Origin: Gordionus sp. m RMFG-2023
Lineage: Eukaryota > Nematomorpha > Gordioida > Chordodea > Parachordodidae
Assembly (NCBI RefSeq): GCF_954871325.1
Contig: NC_088775.1
Location: 64,953,561-65,017,560 of the forward strand
DNA: 64,000 nt
Direction of reading: 5' to 3'
Shown here: piece by piece, positions 11,840-23,404 of the stretch
Position numbering within the stretch: position 1 is the first letter of the stretch
How the letters are laid out: every line of letters starts with the position of its first letter
Position numbers and translations under genes: made by a program
The notes under the pieces: generated by a model
What the model was told of the DNA's origin: nothing
The model's input: the letters and a program-made list of their open reading frames with translations, nothing else
Database searches by the model: none

Positions 11840-14490
11840 AGTATAGTAAATTGTATGTTGGGTGGGAGGAGGTCAAGAAAGAGAGCCGTGGATGGCAATG
11901 CAGTTAGATATGCATATATCAATAGATATGCGCTGTCTGAAATAGAAGCCTTCCTGTGGGTCACCAGTGATGGCGCGGATTTTTTTACCAAGGGATTTGA
12001 AGAAGGTGAGGGCATGATTGCCAAAACCGGTTGTGTCGGATACGATTTATATGAGATTGCAATTGGTTAGGGAAGTGTATTTATTAATTTTAGAGTTTTC
12101 AGCTCGCATGACTGAGTTGTTATTAAAGGAGGGAGCAAATCGGTCGATGCAAGTATAGTCCCATGCTAATGGAATTCCATTACTCCATGGCATTAATGTC
12201 AGCCCATCTGGCCGTATATTAATCTCAGTTGAGAGGCCACGGGGTTCGAGGGTTGCTGGAATTTGAGCTGAGCGTAGAGCACGGAGAATGGTGCCGTTAA
12301 CTGCACTGTGTCGAGAATGTCTACCTTTAGAGAATCGACAATGAAGAGGATGATGTCCAAAACAATCAACGGGTTGGGAACATAATGTACATGTGGAGTT
12401 GGCCAGTATTTTACCACCAAGACGGAGACCTATTGCTATGCGTAATTCTTCGTTTGTTAAGAGAAGTCCTAAGTTTGAGCTGGGCAAAGCTTCTAACTAT
12501 TCATAGCCCGTTAGGGAAGGCAAAAGTTGTGGAACTTGCAGTTGTGGGAGAGAGAGATGATCAACTGTTAAGGTTTCATCAACTGTAATGGGAGATAATA
12601 AAATGTGAAAGGATTGATGGGGATCCCTTAGAAGCAGCACTCGATATTAGATATTCAACGGAGTGGCGTATTAAGGGAAGATCCCAGTCATGTTGCTTTC
12701 GTGATGTGGGGATTGGAGCGGAGAAGGAATTCTCTTTCCAGATTGCTATAGAGTGGGGGAGGTGGGGGTCTGCGGGGTTATTTTTAAGTGATAGAATAAT
12801 TAAGCGGGAGCTTGATTCTGAGGCTAAAAAGGCAGCAAGGCTGAGTGACGCGGGTGATCTTAAGCCAAGACCCCCGAATTTCGAGAGTAAGGAGGCCTAC
12901 ATCCAAAAATTAGGGCTGAATTTTATACTAAGGATGCCTTCTAAAGAGTCTTTGATTGTTGATTCTATTTGGGTGAGAATTTCTGGGTATAAGAAAAGTG
13001 ATGCAGAGCGGAAGGCGTGTTGGATTTTTGGAATAAAGAAAAAGTTTTTGAGAAGGAAGAAAGCTTGATGGGAGGGAAGGACTTGAAGGATTTTATGTAA
13101 AAAGTGGAAATTACGGAGAAATTTTGTTTTAAAATATTCGATTGCTTTATTGCCGCCTATTAGAGATCCAAGATGTGTGAACCGGATAGGTTAATGGGTG
13201 TGAAGTTATGAGGAACGATAAAGGTTTCATCTGGTGAATAAAATTCGCATTTGTTATAGACAACCCTGTAATATTGGTTAGATTATTTATTATAGGCGCT
13301 ATTTTTAGGAGTTCATCATATGGACCAGCAAGGGTTCCATCATCCAAATACCAAACATTGAGGGTCAAATTTGTCTCACGATTTATCGATTCAATGATTG
13401 ACTGGATACCTAAGCAAAAAAGGGCGGGTCCAAGGGGATCACCCTGTTAAATGCCTTGCCTTGATTCAATAATTGTATTGTTGAATTTAAGGTAGGATGA
13501 ATTGTTATAAGAGGCAAAAAGATATGGAGAATATTCTGGAAAAGCGTCGCAGAAAATAGGGAGAAAGTGTTCTCGTTTTAAAGAGTTAAAGGCGTTTTTA
13601 AAATCCACTTTTAGCATGCAGTTTTTAGTGGAGTGAAGTTGGATACGTGTAGCGTGGGAGGCTGCTTCACAACCAGAAGGTATGTTGAAGCCAAGCTGAT
13701 GGGGAACTAATCGCTCGGTGAGCTTGCTTTTAATGCGGGTACAAATAATTTTAGATATAATTCGACGGAAAATAGAGCCAACAGCGATTGGGCGAATGCC
13801 GCCATTTTTTTTGTTTAAGGCTATTAAGCGTGCACCGTGAATAAGAGGTTGTACTGTAGAAGGTATGTTGTCGTTTAAAATATGATTAAGTAGAGTTGTT
13901 ATGTTGTTTATAAGTTCAATGCTGGTTGTTGATTTGGTAAGGTCCTGAAGGTATATAGCTCTAAAACCGTCAAGTCCTCCTGAGGAGTCTTTTCTGAAAG
14001 AGACTATTGCCTTAGTAACTTCTATGACAGTTAAAGGAGGAGTAGGAATGGATAGAGGTGGTGGTGGTAATTCATTAAAATCTTGGGGATGTATAGATTG
14101 TTAAGAGTATAGTGTCTAAATTGTCAGGGGATATAATGTCTTCAGACTGCTAAATTTAAAGCTGCTTTAATATTACATGCGTTAATTTTACGGCTGATAA
14201 GTTTAGCCTTTAAATTTGGGATGTTATGATTATAGTTAGGTCTTGAAGAGCAAGAGGCATTGCTGTTAGGGATTGGGTTGTTTAATTGAGACTTAATTTG
14301 TTTTGTTAAGTTCAATTTTGTTGATGGAGTCTTCAAGTGGGTAAAACAAAAGTCAAAGAGTTTTTTCCAGTTGTCAGCATTGGTGATATTATTATTGAGT
14401 GATTGAATAGTCATATTAAGTTTATTGGCTGTGAGTGTTCTAACTCCTCGAGGAATCCTAGATATCATCAAGGGTAGTGTATTGATCAAA
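11840..14490 (-). pseudogene. LINE (non-LTR retrotransposon) fossil with reverse transcriptase
   Basis: Minus-strand blocks in order: an N-terminal leader (14489-14142), RT core RLIALNKKNGGIRPIAVGS, GFNIPSGCEAASHATR, LKVDFKNAFNSL, QGDPLGPALFCLG and the catalytic NVWYLDDGT (around 13350), then a tail near 12487-12047. The tail has a Cys/His cluster (CTLCSQPVDCFGHHPLHC), GRHSRHSAVN, RPDGLTLMPW and LAWDYTCIDRFA, and ends in FFKSLGKKIRAITGDPQEG and RQRISIDICISN near 11890-11990. Such C-terminal domains are common in LINEs of aquatic invertebrates and some insects. Several stops and frame changes make it inactive. It lies inside the gypsy element; I could not define target duplications or a 3' tail. 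Confidence 0.85.
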
Positions 14491-14732
14491 TTTGGATGTT
14501 AGAATAATAAAAGGATGATATATCAACAAGATTGTTAGATAATATTTTTAGCGTTTTTATTTTTTTATATTATATTTTTAGCGTTTTTATTTTTATTTTA
14601 TTTTTTTTGCGTTTTAGTATTTAATTTACTTTTTCGTGTTTTAGTATTTAATTCATTTTTACATATTTTAAGTTATATAATCTTTTAGATAAACAGGTTT
14701 TTATCTACTTCGCATCGGTCTAGGAGTCGGTG
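14491..14732. other. T-rich spacer inside the gypsy element
   Basis: Contains short tandem copies of TTTTTAGCGTTTTTATTT and CGTGTTTTAGTATTTAATT, then the distal end of the gypsy integrase region. No separate gene. Confidence 0.5.
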
Positions 14733-15212
14733 TTACAATATTTTTATTTTTAATATTTTTGTCCACACTTCCGTCCTTCTTAGGAGAGTCGCGGTATGCA
14801 AATGTGTTATAGCATTCTCTCTTCTTAATTGGTCTAGGTGTTTCCTTGTAATACCTTTTTCTGTATAAACCTGGATCATAGTATCACTTTCCTTCAAATT
14901 GATTGTCCCTTTGCCCCATGTGTCATTCCCTTGTACTTTATACCAAACAAAATTTCCTACGTTAAAAATTCTATTTCGTGGTATAACGTTTATTTTGTTC
15001 TCCTTCTCCTCCAACGGTTTCAATAAGTCCCATTTAACTCTAATATCACGATTGAACATTCTCTTAGAAGGTGTAACTCCTGTAATATCTTTACGCGTAT
15101 TTCTGTAATTAAATAAAAATTTGTCAAGTTCGATGTTTTTGATATTCCTTTTCATATGTGTTTTGAATTCTCACCATGCGTTCTTTTTGGCCATTGAATT
15201 GCTGGTGATAAG
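14733..15212 (-). mobile_element. Gypsy integrase, distal part
   Basis: Carries the end of the integrase: LFNYRNTRKDITGVTPSKR, typical of the stretch after the catalytic core, followed by RIFNVGNFVWYKVQG, a GPY/F-type C-terminal module. It is cut off from the catalytic core by the nested LTR element at 15213. Confidence 0.85.
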
Positions 15213-15543
15213 TGTTGTAAATTACAAATTTTTTTTATGTATATTAAAAAAAATGTCAATCATAAAAAACTTTGATTTTTGATATACATTTTTGTTTTAC
15301 ATTCATTATTATTTTTTTACGATGATAAATTCTTTTTTCAAATAAAAAATGATTTTTATGATTTCAAATAATTTGAATATTTTAAATAAAAACCGTCTGT
15401 AATCATCTGTTGTGGAAATTTTACCAAGTCTAAGAATTAGTAAGAAGGTCTTTCTGTAAGTTAGGGAGTTTTTTTTATATATATATTTGATTGGGGTAAG
15501 TTTTCTTTGTTTCGTTTTCGTAGTTCCTTTTTGAGTTTTGACA
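15213..15543 (+). repeat. 5' LTR of the nested element
   Basis: 331 bp; about ten differences from 19056-19388. Contains the A/T-rich TTTTTTTACGATGATAAATTC and the shared CTGTAATCATCTGTTGTGG. Confidence 0.88.
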
Positions 15544-15546
15544 GTT

Positions 15547-16166
15547 GTTGACCGCGACTACCGGGATAGTTTCGATTCCCGGGTTATTCGGTATTTTAAG
15601 GTAAAAAATATTTTATTTTATATTTTGTATCTCTACTCAGAACACAACGCAATAACATTTTTGTTTAAATTTTTAGAAATTTAATACGGCCGTTTTAAAG
15701 TAATATAAATTTTTCATATAATGAGATGGGCTTTATATTTAAGTTTGATAGTGAGCCTAACGTATTTGATAAAGTTTCGGAGTGTCCGAGTATTATTTAT
15801 AAAAATTTGCATCAAATGGTTAATAGATTTGATGTAAAGAATGCATTAGTGACAATGTTGACCGCGACTACCAGGATAGTTTCGATTCCCGGGTTATTCG
15901 GTATTTTAAGGTAAAAAATATTTTATTTTATATTTTGTATCTCTACTCAGAACACAGCGCAATAACATTTTTGTTTAAATTTTTAGAAATTTAACACGGC
16001 CGTTTTAAAGTAATATAAATTTTTCATATAATGAGATGGGCTTTATATTTAAGTTTGATAGTGAGCCTAACGTATTTGATAAAGTTTCGGAGTGTCCGAG
16101 TATTATTTATAAAAATTTGCATCAAATGGTTAATAGATTTGATGTAAAGAATGCATTAGTGACAAT
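15547..16166 (+). repeat. Direct duplication of the leader and gag start, two 310-bp units
   Basis: Units 15547-15856 and 15857-16166 both begin GTTGACCGCGACTACC and each carries the same gag-like start (MGFIFKFDSEPNVFDK). They differ at about three positions, closer than the LTRs are to each other, so the duplication came after insertion or was homogenised. Confidence 0.9.
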
Positions 16167-16239
16167 GTTATTGTTAGTCATACTGTATAATAAAATTTTT
16201 GTTTGGAAAATGTACTCTGGTTGCGACCAAAGTATATGG

Positions 16240-17580
16240 TAATTGGAAAATAGACACTTGAGTGTCGGCAGATTGTTGAAAAAGATTTCGGTCTTGGAAA
16301 GTAATTTAAATATGGTTTTAAATGAAATCAAGAACGGCAGACCAGTAATGGTAGAAACTTTGGAATGTAATAACGATGATCGTTTGGATAGTGTGGAGAG
16401 ATCTGTAATTATCCTCCCGGAATTGAAAGAACTAAAAGAAGTGATTAAGATTGATTATGTATCAAGATATAAATAAGTTGGCTATAGCTAATAGTAGTAG
16501 TAATAAAGGCCAAATATGTGGTCCGACAGGGTCAAATGAAAAAATATCTCCGTTGAAAAAAATGGTTTTTCTGGTCATAAGAAAGACCTAGAGGATTTGA
16601 AATGTACCCGCTGTGGGTATAGGGGCCACAAGGTAGAGACCTGTGTGGTCAAAGAACAAAATTTTCGTGAAGGTTTCCCGTTAAAGAAACTGACATTCGA
16701 AAATTTTAATGTTAGAAAAATTTCTGGTACCAACACGAACAAATTTGAGGTTCTACGATCGAATTATGGCAAATCCCGTTTATGTTTTAAATGTAACAGA
16801 CCGGGACATGTAGCCATAAACTGTATCAAAAATTGACTATATGATTGCAAGTGTAATCATATAATAAATAAGAGATCGGGAGGGAGAAATAATAATAAAG
16901 TAAATAACCATGCTGAAATGAGATCTGATTCTCGTAGAAGCAGTGGTTTTAACCGAAAGTTTTTTTATCCTGATGATAAAAATAAAAATAATAAGGATTC
17001 TAATGATTTTAAATGGGAGAAATATCCTAGGGGTATTGTTAAATATTCCGATGAAAGGAATATTAATACTTCCAGATGGGAAAAATATCCCAGTTATATT
17101 GCAAGAAAAAATATGAATATTGTTAATGAACCACTAAATTCCGAGTTGAATTTATGTTCAAATGGGAATTCTCATGAAACTGATGTTTCAAATGAGATTA
17201 ATATTGATCAGTCAATTAAAACATATGATATTTTAATGACTGAGAGATTAGTCGAACCTTGTCCTTGTCCAAGAGTTACAGTAAGAGTTGATTCGAGGGA
17301 CATCGACATGTTGTTCGACACAGGGGCTAGCATTTCCATAATGTCTAGAAGGAATTATTATAAGTATTGGCCTGGGGGTAAGCTCAAAAAAAAATCTATG
17401 TGTGTCAGACAATTTCATGGGTCTGAGATAATAGTTTTGGGAAAAACTAAATTGGGCGTATACCACATTTTTCCTAGATTTATGGGTAGTAAAGAAAGAT
17501 GTGGAAACCATCATGGGGAGGGATTGGATTGTTCAGTTAGGTCCTTTCAGTATTTATTGGAATATTTTTGCCCTACATAA
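16240..17580 (+). mobile_element. Gag and protease regions of the nested element
   Basis: Two CCHC zinc knuckles, CTRCGYRGHKVETC (from about 16605) and CFKCNRPGHVAINC (to about 16830), mark a nucleocapsid. Downstream VDSRDIDMLFDTGASISIM near 17290-17345 holds the D-T-G-A aspartic-protease motif. The stretch 16920-17220 between them is Asn/Lys-rich with repeated WEKYP. No polymerase follows. Described as parts of a fossil element only. Confidence 0.85.
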
Positions 17581-18566
17581 TGGTTCGGCCCTAATTAAGA
17601 CGAAAGACCAAAATATTGCTAAAAACGCTCGAAAAAAAAAATACCCATGAAATAGAAGGGGTCGGGTCATATTGAACCGGGGTTCGAAATTGAGTGAAAT
17701 TTTGTTAATAACAGGGGTGACCGTGATTCGTCATCACGATCATGTAAGATTGGGATAAATAGAAAGCGTCTTAATTTTTGGTTTGGTTCATGTCAGTCAG
17801 GGTTCCGAATAAGTGGTCATATTCGTAATAATTCAATATGCCCTGGTTTGGGGGTCAGTTGATTAAAATTATAGCTCAATTTTGACAGGTTCATTAAAAG
17901 ATTTTTTTACCATTTTAATGGGAAAGTTTTTTTTCGTGCATGGGTGGCTTTAAGGAATGTTCGTGAATCAGTATAATTTTTTTTTGTAAATATGCTTATA
18001 AGATGGAAAGTTTTTGTTTTTAAATGTTATTAAAAAAGAAAATGGTTTGTCGTGTGTTATCTGTTTTTACAGTCAGATGACTGTTTTAATGAATAAGAAG
18101 ATTTTTATGATATTGGTAAGGTTGGTGGATATTTTTGTTTAAAAGAAAAAATTGTTTTGTCTGGCCAGTTGCCAGGGTAGGTGACAGTTTGGTTTAAAAA
18201 ATAAAATTTTTTTAAATTATTAGTCTGTTAGAAAGGAAAAGAATAAGAAAAGTTTATGAATAAACATGTGTGTGTCACATCTAGTTTACATCCCATAAGG
18301 CGGAGTGAGAATAAATTATTTTGAAATTGTCGTTTTTTTTGGTTATTAATTATTTTTTTAATTGCACCAATGTACACACTATATATATGCCTTTATTTTT
18401 GGTGTATCCTCATTAAAGTTTTTTAAAATAAAATTTTTTTAATTTAAATATTTTTTTTTAAAATTTAAATAGTTTTTTTTCTTCCAAAGTTGTTTCCCAT
18501 CCGTGTTGAATATATAAAAAAAAAATATATTATAATCCGTTTCTGGGTCGACACCCCTTCATACGA

Positions 18567-18899
18567 TTGATAATGCTCGCTAGCCGCCCAAATAATATTA
18601 GACGTGGAGATTCTCGCCCCCCCCCCCTCACTACTATAAATACCAATTCTCTGGGCCAGTCCGCGGGGAATACCAACAGAAGGATGCGCGAACAGATGCA
18701 GATCCAACTGTCGCTCCCTAGCACACATTCAGCTCCATCGGCGAATAGAGGAAATTTAATGCGAACATCCAATGATAGTTCCAGTCTCAGAGCTATGACT
18801 ACTATCGTTGAAACCGCCCCGTGCACTTCGGGATCCCAGATATTGTTACAAAATAACGACCCGATGGAATTGTGGGAAAACCAATTATTACTACCTTGA
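18567..18899 (+). CDS. Unrecognised 110-codon open frame in the 3' part of the nested LTR element
   Basis: Starts at ATG and is visibly richer in G+C than the surroundings. It is Ser/Thr/Asn/Pro-rich (RPPPLTTINTNSLGQS, IVETAPCTSGS) with no known domain, signal peptide or zinc site. A longer antisense frame (18530-18952) overlaps it, so one of the two is a shadow. The + frame is preferred because it agrees with element orientation and begins and ends inside the element. Function unknown. Confidence 0.35.
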   Translation: MIMLASRPNNIRRGDSRPPPLTTINTNSLGQSAGNTNRRMREQMQIQLSLPSTHSAPSANRGNLMRTSNDSSSLRAMTTIVETAPCTSGSQILLQNNDPMELWENQLLLP

Positions 18900-19055
18900 T
18901 GTCGCCCATAAAATGTCTTCATTATAACACCCCTATTAGTATCATAGTACATTATTGAATTCTATAGTATTAGTGTTAGTACATCGGAAATTTTGTAGTA
19001 ATATCTTATTATTATTTTTTTTATATTCATGCCATGCGCCCATAAAGGGGTGGCA

Positions 19056-19388
19056 TGTTGTAAATTATAACATTTTTTTATGTATATTAAAAAAAATGTC
19101 AATCATAAAAAACTTTGATTTTTGATATACATTTTTGTTTTACATTCATTATTATTTTTTTACGATGATAAATTCTTTTTTCAAATAAAAAATGATTTTT
19201 ATGTTTTTAAATAATTTGAATATTTTAAATAAAAACCGTCTGTAATCATCTGTTGTGGAAATTTTACCAAGTCTAAGAATCAGTAAGAAGGTCTTTCTGT
19301 AAGTTAGGGAGTTTTTTTTATATATATATATTTGATTGGGTTAAGTTTTCTTTGTTTCGTTTTCGTAGTTCCTTTTTGAGTTTTCACA
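19056..19388 (+). repeat. 3' LTR of the nested element
   Basis: 333 bp; partner of 15213-15543, preceded by the polypurine tract and followed by the ATAAG duplication. Confidence 0.88.
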
Positions 19389-19393
19389 ATAAG

Positions 19394-20100
19394 GATGTGG
19401 CACATGTTTGATACCATAATCATTGCAAAATTTTCAAAATCATTACTTGTAAAGTTAGTGCCGTTATCAGTAACTATAGTTTCGGGTATTCCATATAGCG
19501 AAATAGTTATAAAAATTTCTTTTAAAGTAACATCGGTCGTAATATTTTTAACAGGAACAATCATTGGAAATTTACTGTAGACATCGACTATTATCAACCA
19601 ATTTCTTGTGAAGAACGGACCCACATAATCTATGTGTATCCTTTCAATTGGTTTGGTTGCCGAAACCCATGGTTTTTGTATCTTTTTAGGATTGTCATGA
19701 TATATGTTACAATCGTCACAACTTTTCACTTCCATATCTATGTCATTATTTATACCAGACCACCACATGTAATCTTTGGCTAAGGATTTGATTTCTCCCA
19801 AGTGACCTTCATGTAATGATTGTAGTACATTTTTTCTCATAGAAGACGGAATTATGATTTTGTTGCTTTTGTAAAGACAATCCTTAATTATACTTAATTC
19901 CAATTCAATGTTTTTATAGATGTTATTCTTTATAGGCTTGTTGTTCTTAATTTCATTTATGACTTGTTTTGATTCAATATCTTTCAAAGTTTCATTACGA
20001 ATTTGATTGAAATTGATAGGTAAATCCCCGTAGTCATTTATTATAGTGATATTTTCAACAACTTCATCATTGCATTCTTGTGGCAATCTCGAGAGACAAT
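19394..20100 (-). mobile_element. Gypsy integrase, zinc finger and catalytic core
   Basis: Reads the H2C2 finger (LHEGHLGEIKSLAKDYMWW ... CDDCNIYH) and two acidic blocks of the integrase core: IERIHIDYVGPF and GIPETIVTDNGTNFTS. The rest of the integrase is on the far side of the nested LTR element. Confidence 0.88.
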
Positions 20101-21830
20101 CAGGAACAACATTATATTTCCGGCTTTATACTTTATATTAAAATCATATCCTCCTAATTTTATGTTCCACTTCTGGAGTCTTAAGGACATCGTACTATTA
20201 TCCTTAAGACCCTTGGTAAAGATGTGAACAAGAGGTTTATGATCAGTAATAATTGTAAATTTTGTGCCGATTAAGTATTCCTGGAACCTCTTTATAGCGA
20301 ACATAATAGCGAAAGACTCACGCTCTCTATTGGTATAATTCAATTCGGATTTTAATAAAGTTCTCGACGCGAAAGCTATAGGTTTGTTCTTTACCGTCTT
20401 TTTCAATATGAAATAATACGGCTCCTAAACCACATTTAGATGCGTCAGTGGCTATCCCTATAGGTAATTCAGGGTTAAAATATGTCAAAGCAGGGGGAAG
20501 ACTAATCAACTTCTTAAGATCATTAAAACTTTTAGAGTGTTCTAAGTTCCAAGCCCATTTTTCTTTGTTGACGATTTTATATAGAGGATCAGCTATTTCT
20601 TCAAAATTGTTCAAAAATTTTCTTTAGTAGCCAGCCATTCCCAAAAATGTTGATAATTAAGCAGCTGATTTTGGTTCTGGCATATTAATTATTGCTTCAA
20701 TTTTGTCGTGATTAGCATGAATCCCCTTGGCGTCAATATCTTGACCCATGAACCTCACTTTGTTTTTAAAAAATAAACTTTTGGCGAAGTTAGGTACTAA
20801 CCCGTACGATAATATTCTCTCAAACATCTTTTTGATGTTGTTTAAATGTGTTTCATCGTTATTTCCAGTTATTATTAAGTCATCAATATAAAATATAACA
20901 TCTTTCATATCACCGAAAATCTGATCCATGATTTGTTGGAATATAGCAGATAAAGTTTTCAACCCAAAAGGAAGTCTGGTAAATTGGTAGTATCCCTTAT
21001 GTGTGGATATAGTCAAAAATTTTATGCTATTTTTATCGATCGGAACTTGTAGAAAAGCATTTTTGAAATCGATTTCGGTAAATTTTTTTCCTTCTGAAAG
21101 TTTAGCTATAAGATCATTTATACGTGGAAGTGGGTATCTAAAGTCTTCGAGATCTGGGTTTATAGTGTCTTTATCTGCGCAAAGCCTGATGCTCCCATCA
21201 TCTTTGTATATGGCGGTTATAGGACTCGCCCATCGCACATCATTTACAGGCTCAATAATTTTTTCGTGTATCCATCTATTCAGTTCTTCGCCCACAAGAT
21301 CAATCTTTGAATACGGTATACGTCTTGGTGGTATTATTTTAGGTTGGGCGTCACATCTTAAATGTAATTTGACATTTACTTTGTTAATTGGTTGGCTAGT
21401 CAATTTGGATTCACAATATTTAATAAGTTTATTGATTTCGTCTTCATAATTGGTGTCGACATTTCCTATGAATTTATTTAAAATATTTTTAAAGGCATTG
21501 ATCCAGATTCTTCCTAATAACGCCTTCTTTCTCGACTCGACAGCTACTGCTAGTAAATATTTAGTGATTCTTTCATAACTTACTTTAACTTGAGTTTTCC
21601 CGTTGATTTTTATCAAGTTTACGTCGTAGGCTGTAAGCCGCAAGCTGGATTTTTTCATTTCTCTTATGCCAATTTTTTTAGCCATATCATGAGGTATGAT
21701 GGTATACTTTGATCCAGTGTCAACCTGCATAGTTGTAGTAACATTATTTAATTTCAAAGTAGTCATAAAAGCACTGTCATCACCTTTGTCTGTATTTTCA
21801 GCCAGGTTGTTGACATTGAAATCATTCTCA
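20100..21830 (-). mobile_element. Gypsy protease, reverse transcriptase and RNase H
   Basis: In minus-strand order: protease MQVDTGSKYTIIPHDMAKKI (near 21.72 kb); RT with DFRYPLPRINDLIAKL, FTEIDFKNAFLQVPI, RLPFGLKTLSAIFQQIM and the catalytic VIFYIDDLIITG (near 20.87 kb); then RNase H with IGIATDASKCGLGAVL and FTIITDHKPLVHI. The order protease-RT-RNase H-integrase is that of Ty3/gypsy elements. Confidence 0.92.
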
Positions 21831-21879
21831 TTATTGTCTTTGGCAGTGCCAACTTTATTTTCCCCAACTTCTTCAATGT

Positions 21880-22970
21880 TCATATTACAATTATTGCTAT
21901 CGTAGAAGTTTTGATTATCATACTGGATTTGTTTTCTTTGATTAAAATCCTTCCACCGATTACGATCGTCATATTCGATTTGTTTTCTTTGGTTACTATT
22001 ATTATGCCACCTGTTGTTTCCTTCATAATTGTTGTTATAAGATTAGTAATTATTATAATTTTGATCGTCACATTGAATTTGTCTCCTCTGATTATAATTA
22101 AACCAGGCGTTGTTCCTACCATAGTTGTTGTTATAAGATTGATAATTATTATTATGAAAGTTTCTGTTGCTATTGTTATACCGATAATTGTAATTTTGAT
22201 AGTTAACATCATTATACTGATTATTTCTATAGTTATTATTATTATAATTGTTATTGTTTCTAACGTTACTAAAATTCCTGTTCCTGTTATAGTTAACATT
22301 ACTAAAATTGCTATCACCATAATTTCTATTCCTACTGTCAAAATTTTGCCTCGAGTAATAATTAGGTCTATTATAGTTATTATTAATCTCATTCCTATTA
22401 AAAGTACTTTGAATATCTAAATTCTTATCATTATTTCTATTATTGTCATTATTTTTATTAAATTTTTTATCCCTACTAAAAACAGGATTAACATTGTCAC
22501 TTTCTGATTTAATGTTAATACTATCTAATTTTCTTCCTATTTCAATCATTTCGTATAATGTGTAGTAAATATTTATTTTTATTTAATTTATTTTTTATAT
22601 TGTCATTTAAACTAGATGTTCTCAATTTTTCTTTTATGCGATCATCATTAATAAAATTACATTGTCTACTTAACTTAGACAGTCTAAAAAAACCGATCCA
22701 AAAAAGATTCCTTAACACCTTGTGAAGCAAGGTTAAACTTCCCAGTCAATATCCAAACATCTTGACTGGGTAATAAACATTTTAATTTTATAATAATAAT
22801 TTTATAATCTTTGATATCTTCCTTAGTACATAATGACTTAATTTTATCGTATAGGTCATCAGATAAATTGCTCATCAATGTTTCAATTTTTACTGAGTCG
22901 GATAAAATTGTTTGAGAGAAATAATCGTCAAGTCTCTCCAAATAAGTGTCCGTCAAGCATACCTCCAATT
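21880..22970 (-). mobile_element. Gypsy gag-like region with an Asn/Tyr/Arg-rich tail
   Basis: The first part (about 22700-22970, TYLERLDDYFSQTIL, VKIETLMSNLSDDLYDKI) looks like a gag core. It is followed near 21900-22500 by low-complexity Asn/Tyr/Arg sequence (NNYNRPNYYSRQNF, NNNNYNNNNYRNNQ) where a CCHC knuckle is usual; none was found. The + strand frames over this stretch (Ile/Val-rich) are shadows. Confidence 0.75.
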
Positions 22971-23160
22971 TTGGAAACTTAACTTCCCTGTTGGACGATA
23001 TGCTTTTTTTTTATCCAAATTGTAAATTTTAATTTTAAAACTTTATTTAAATTAGCATAAAGATATATATTGTCGTTGTAAAGTTATATAAAAAATTTTT
23101 TCTTTTACTTTGTGTGTGTATGAAATTTTTTTATATATCATTGTGCGTGAGTTACAAATA

Positions 23161-23399
23161 GAGCGGGGCACCATGTTATATATCAATAACGGTGGTGTTG
23201 TATGGACAAGAAAAAAATGTTTTATATATTATAAATATATCTAAACATAAAAATGATACTAAAAATAAATATAAAATAAGGTATATATATACATATATAT
23301 AAAAAAACAATTTAAACGAAATACATGGTTAAAGGCTAACATATTTAAAATAAAAGCAATTTAAGTTAAACAAATTTAAAAAGTCAATATCGATTAACA
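23161..23399 (-). repeat. 5' LTR and primer-binding site of the gypsy element
   Basis: LTR 23174-23399, followed on the minus strand by TGGTGCCCCGCTC (23173-23161), which starts with the TGG expected of a site complementary to a tRNA 3' CCA end. Confidence 0.88.
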
Positions 23400-23404
23400 G
23401 GTTG

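Larger units (their letters stand above)
15213..19388 (+). mobile_element. Nested LTR retrotransposon, gag-protease only, broken
   Basis: LTRs at 15213-15543 and 19056-19388 both start TGTTGTAAATTA and end in ACA/CACA. The 5-bp duplication ATAAG (15208-15212 and 19389-19393) marks insertion into the gypsy integrase. On the + strand the body has a gag-like leader, two CCHC knuckles, an aspartic-protease region, an unassigned 3' open frame and a polypurine tract AAAGGGGTGGCA (19044-19055). No reverse transcriptase, RNase H or integrase motif is seen, so it looks non-autonomous. The LTRs differ by about 3% by eye, so it is younger than its host element. It is broken in a few places. Confidence 0.88.
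11192..23399 (-). mobile_element. Ty3/gypsy LTR retrotransposon, broken, with two nested insertions
   Basis: LTRs at 11192-11409 and 23174-23399 begin TG and end CA and are flanked by the same 5-bp duplication GGTTG (11187-11191 and 23400-23404). On the minus strand the parts come in gypsy order: 5' LTR, a primer-binding site reading TGGTGCCCCGCTC (23173-23161), gag-like region, protease, reverse transcriptase, RNase H, integrase, a polypurine tract next to the 3' LTR (about 11410-11422), 3' LTR. A second LTR element (15213-19388) splits the integrase, and a dead LINE lies between integrase and 3' LTR. The LTRs differ at roughly 5% of positions by eye, so it is older than the element nested in it. 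It is broken, with several lesions besides the insertions. Confidence 0.9.

Noticed and set aside
12385-13068. Plus-strand open frames across the LINE
   Set aside because: Antisense to recognisable RT and tail motifs on the minus strand.
18530-18952. 140-codon minus-strand frame opposite 18567-18899
   Set aside because: Antisense to the element that contains it and without recognisable content; treated as a shadow.
21911-22420. Ile/Val-rich frames over the gypsy gag tail
   Set aside because: Shadows of the AAT/TAT-rich Asn/Tyr codons on the minus strand.
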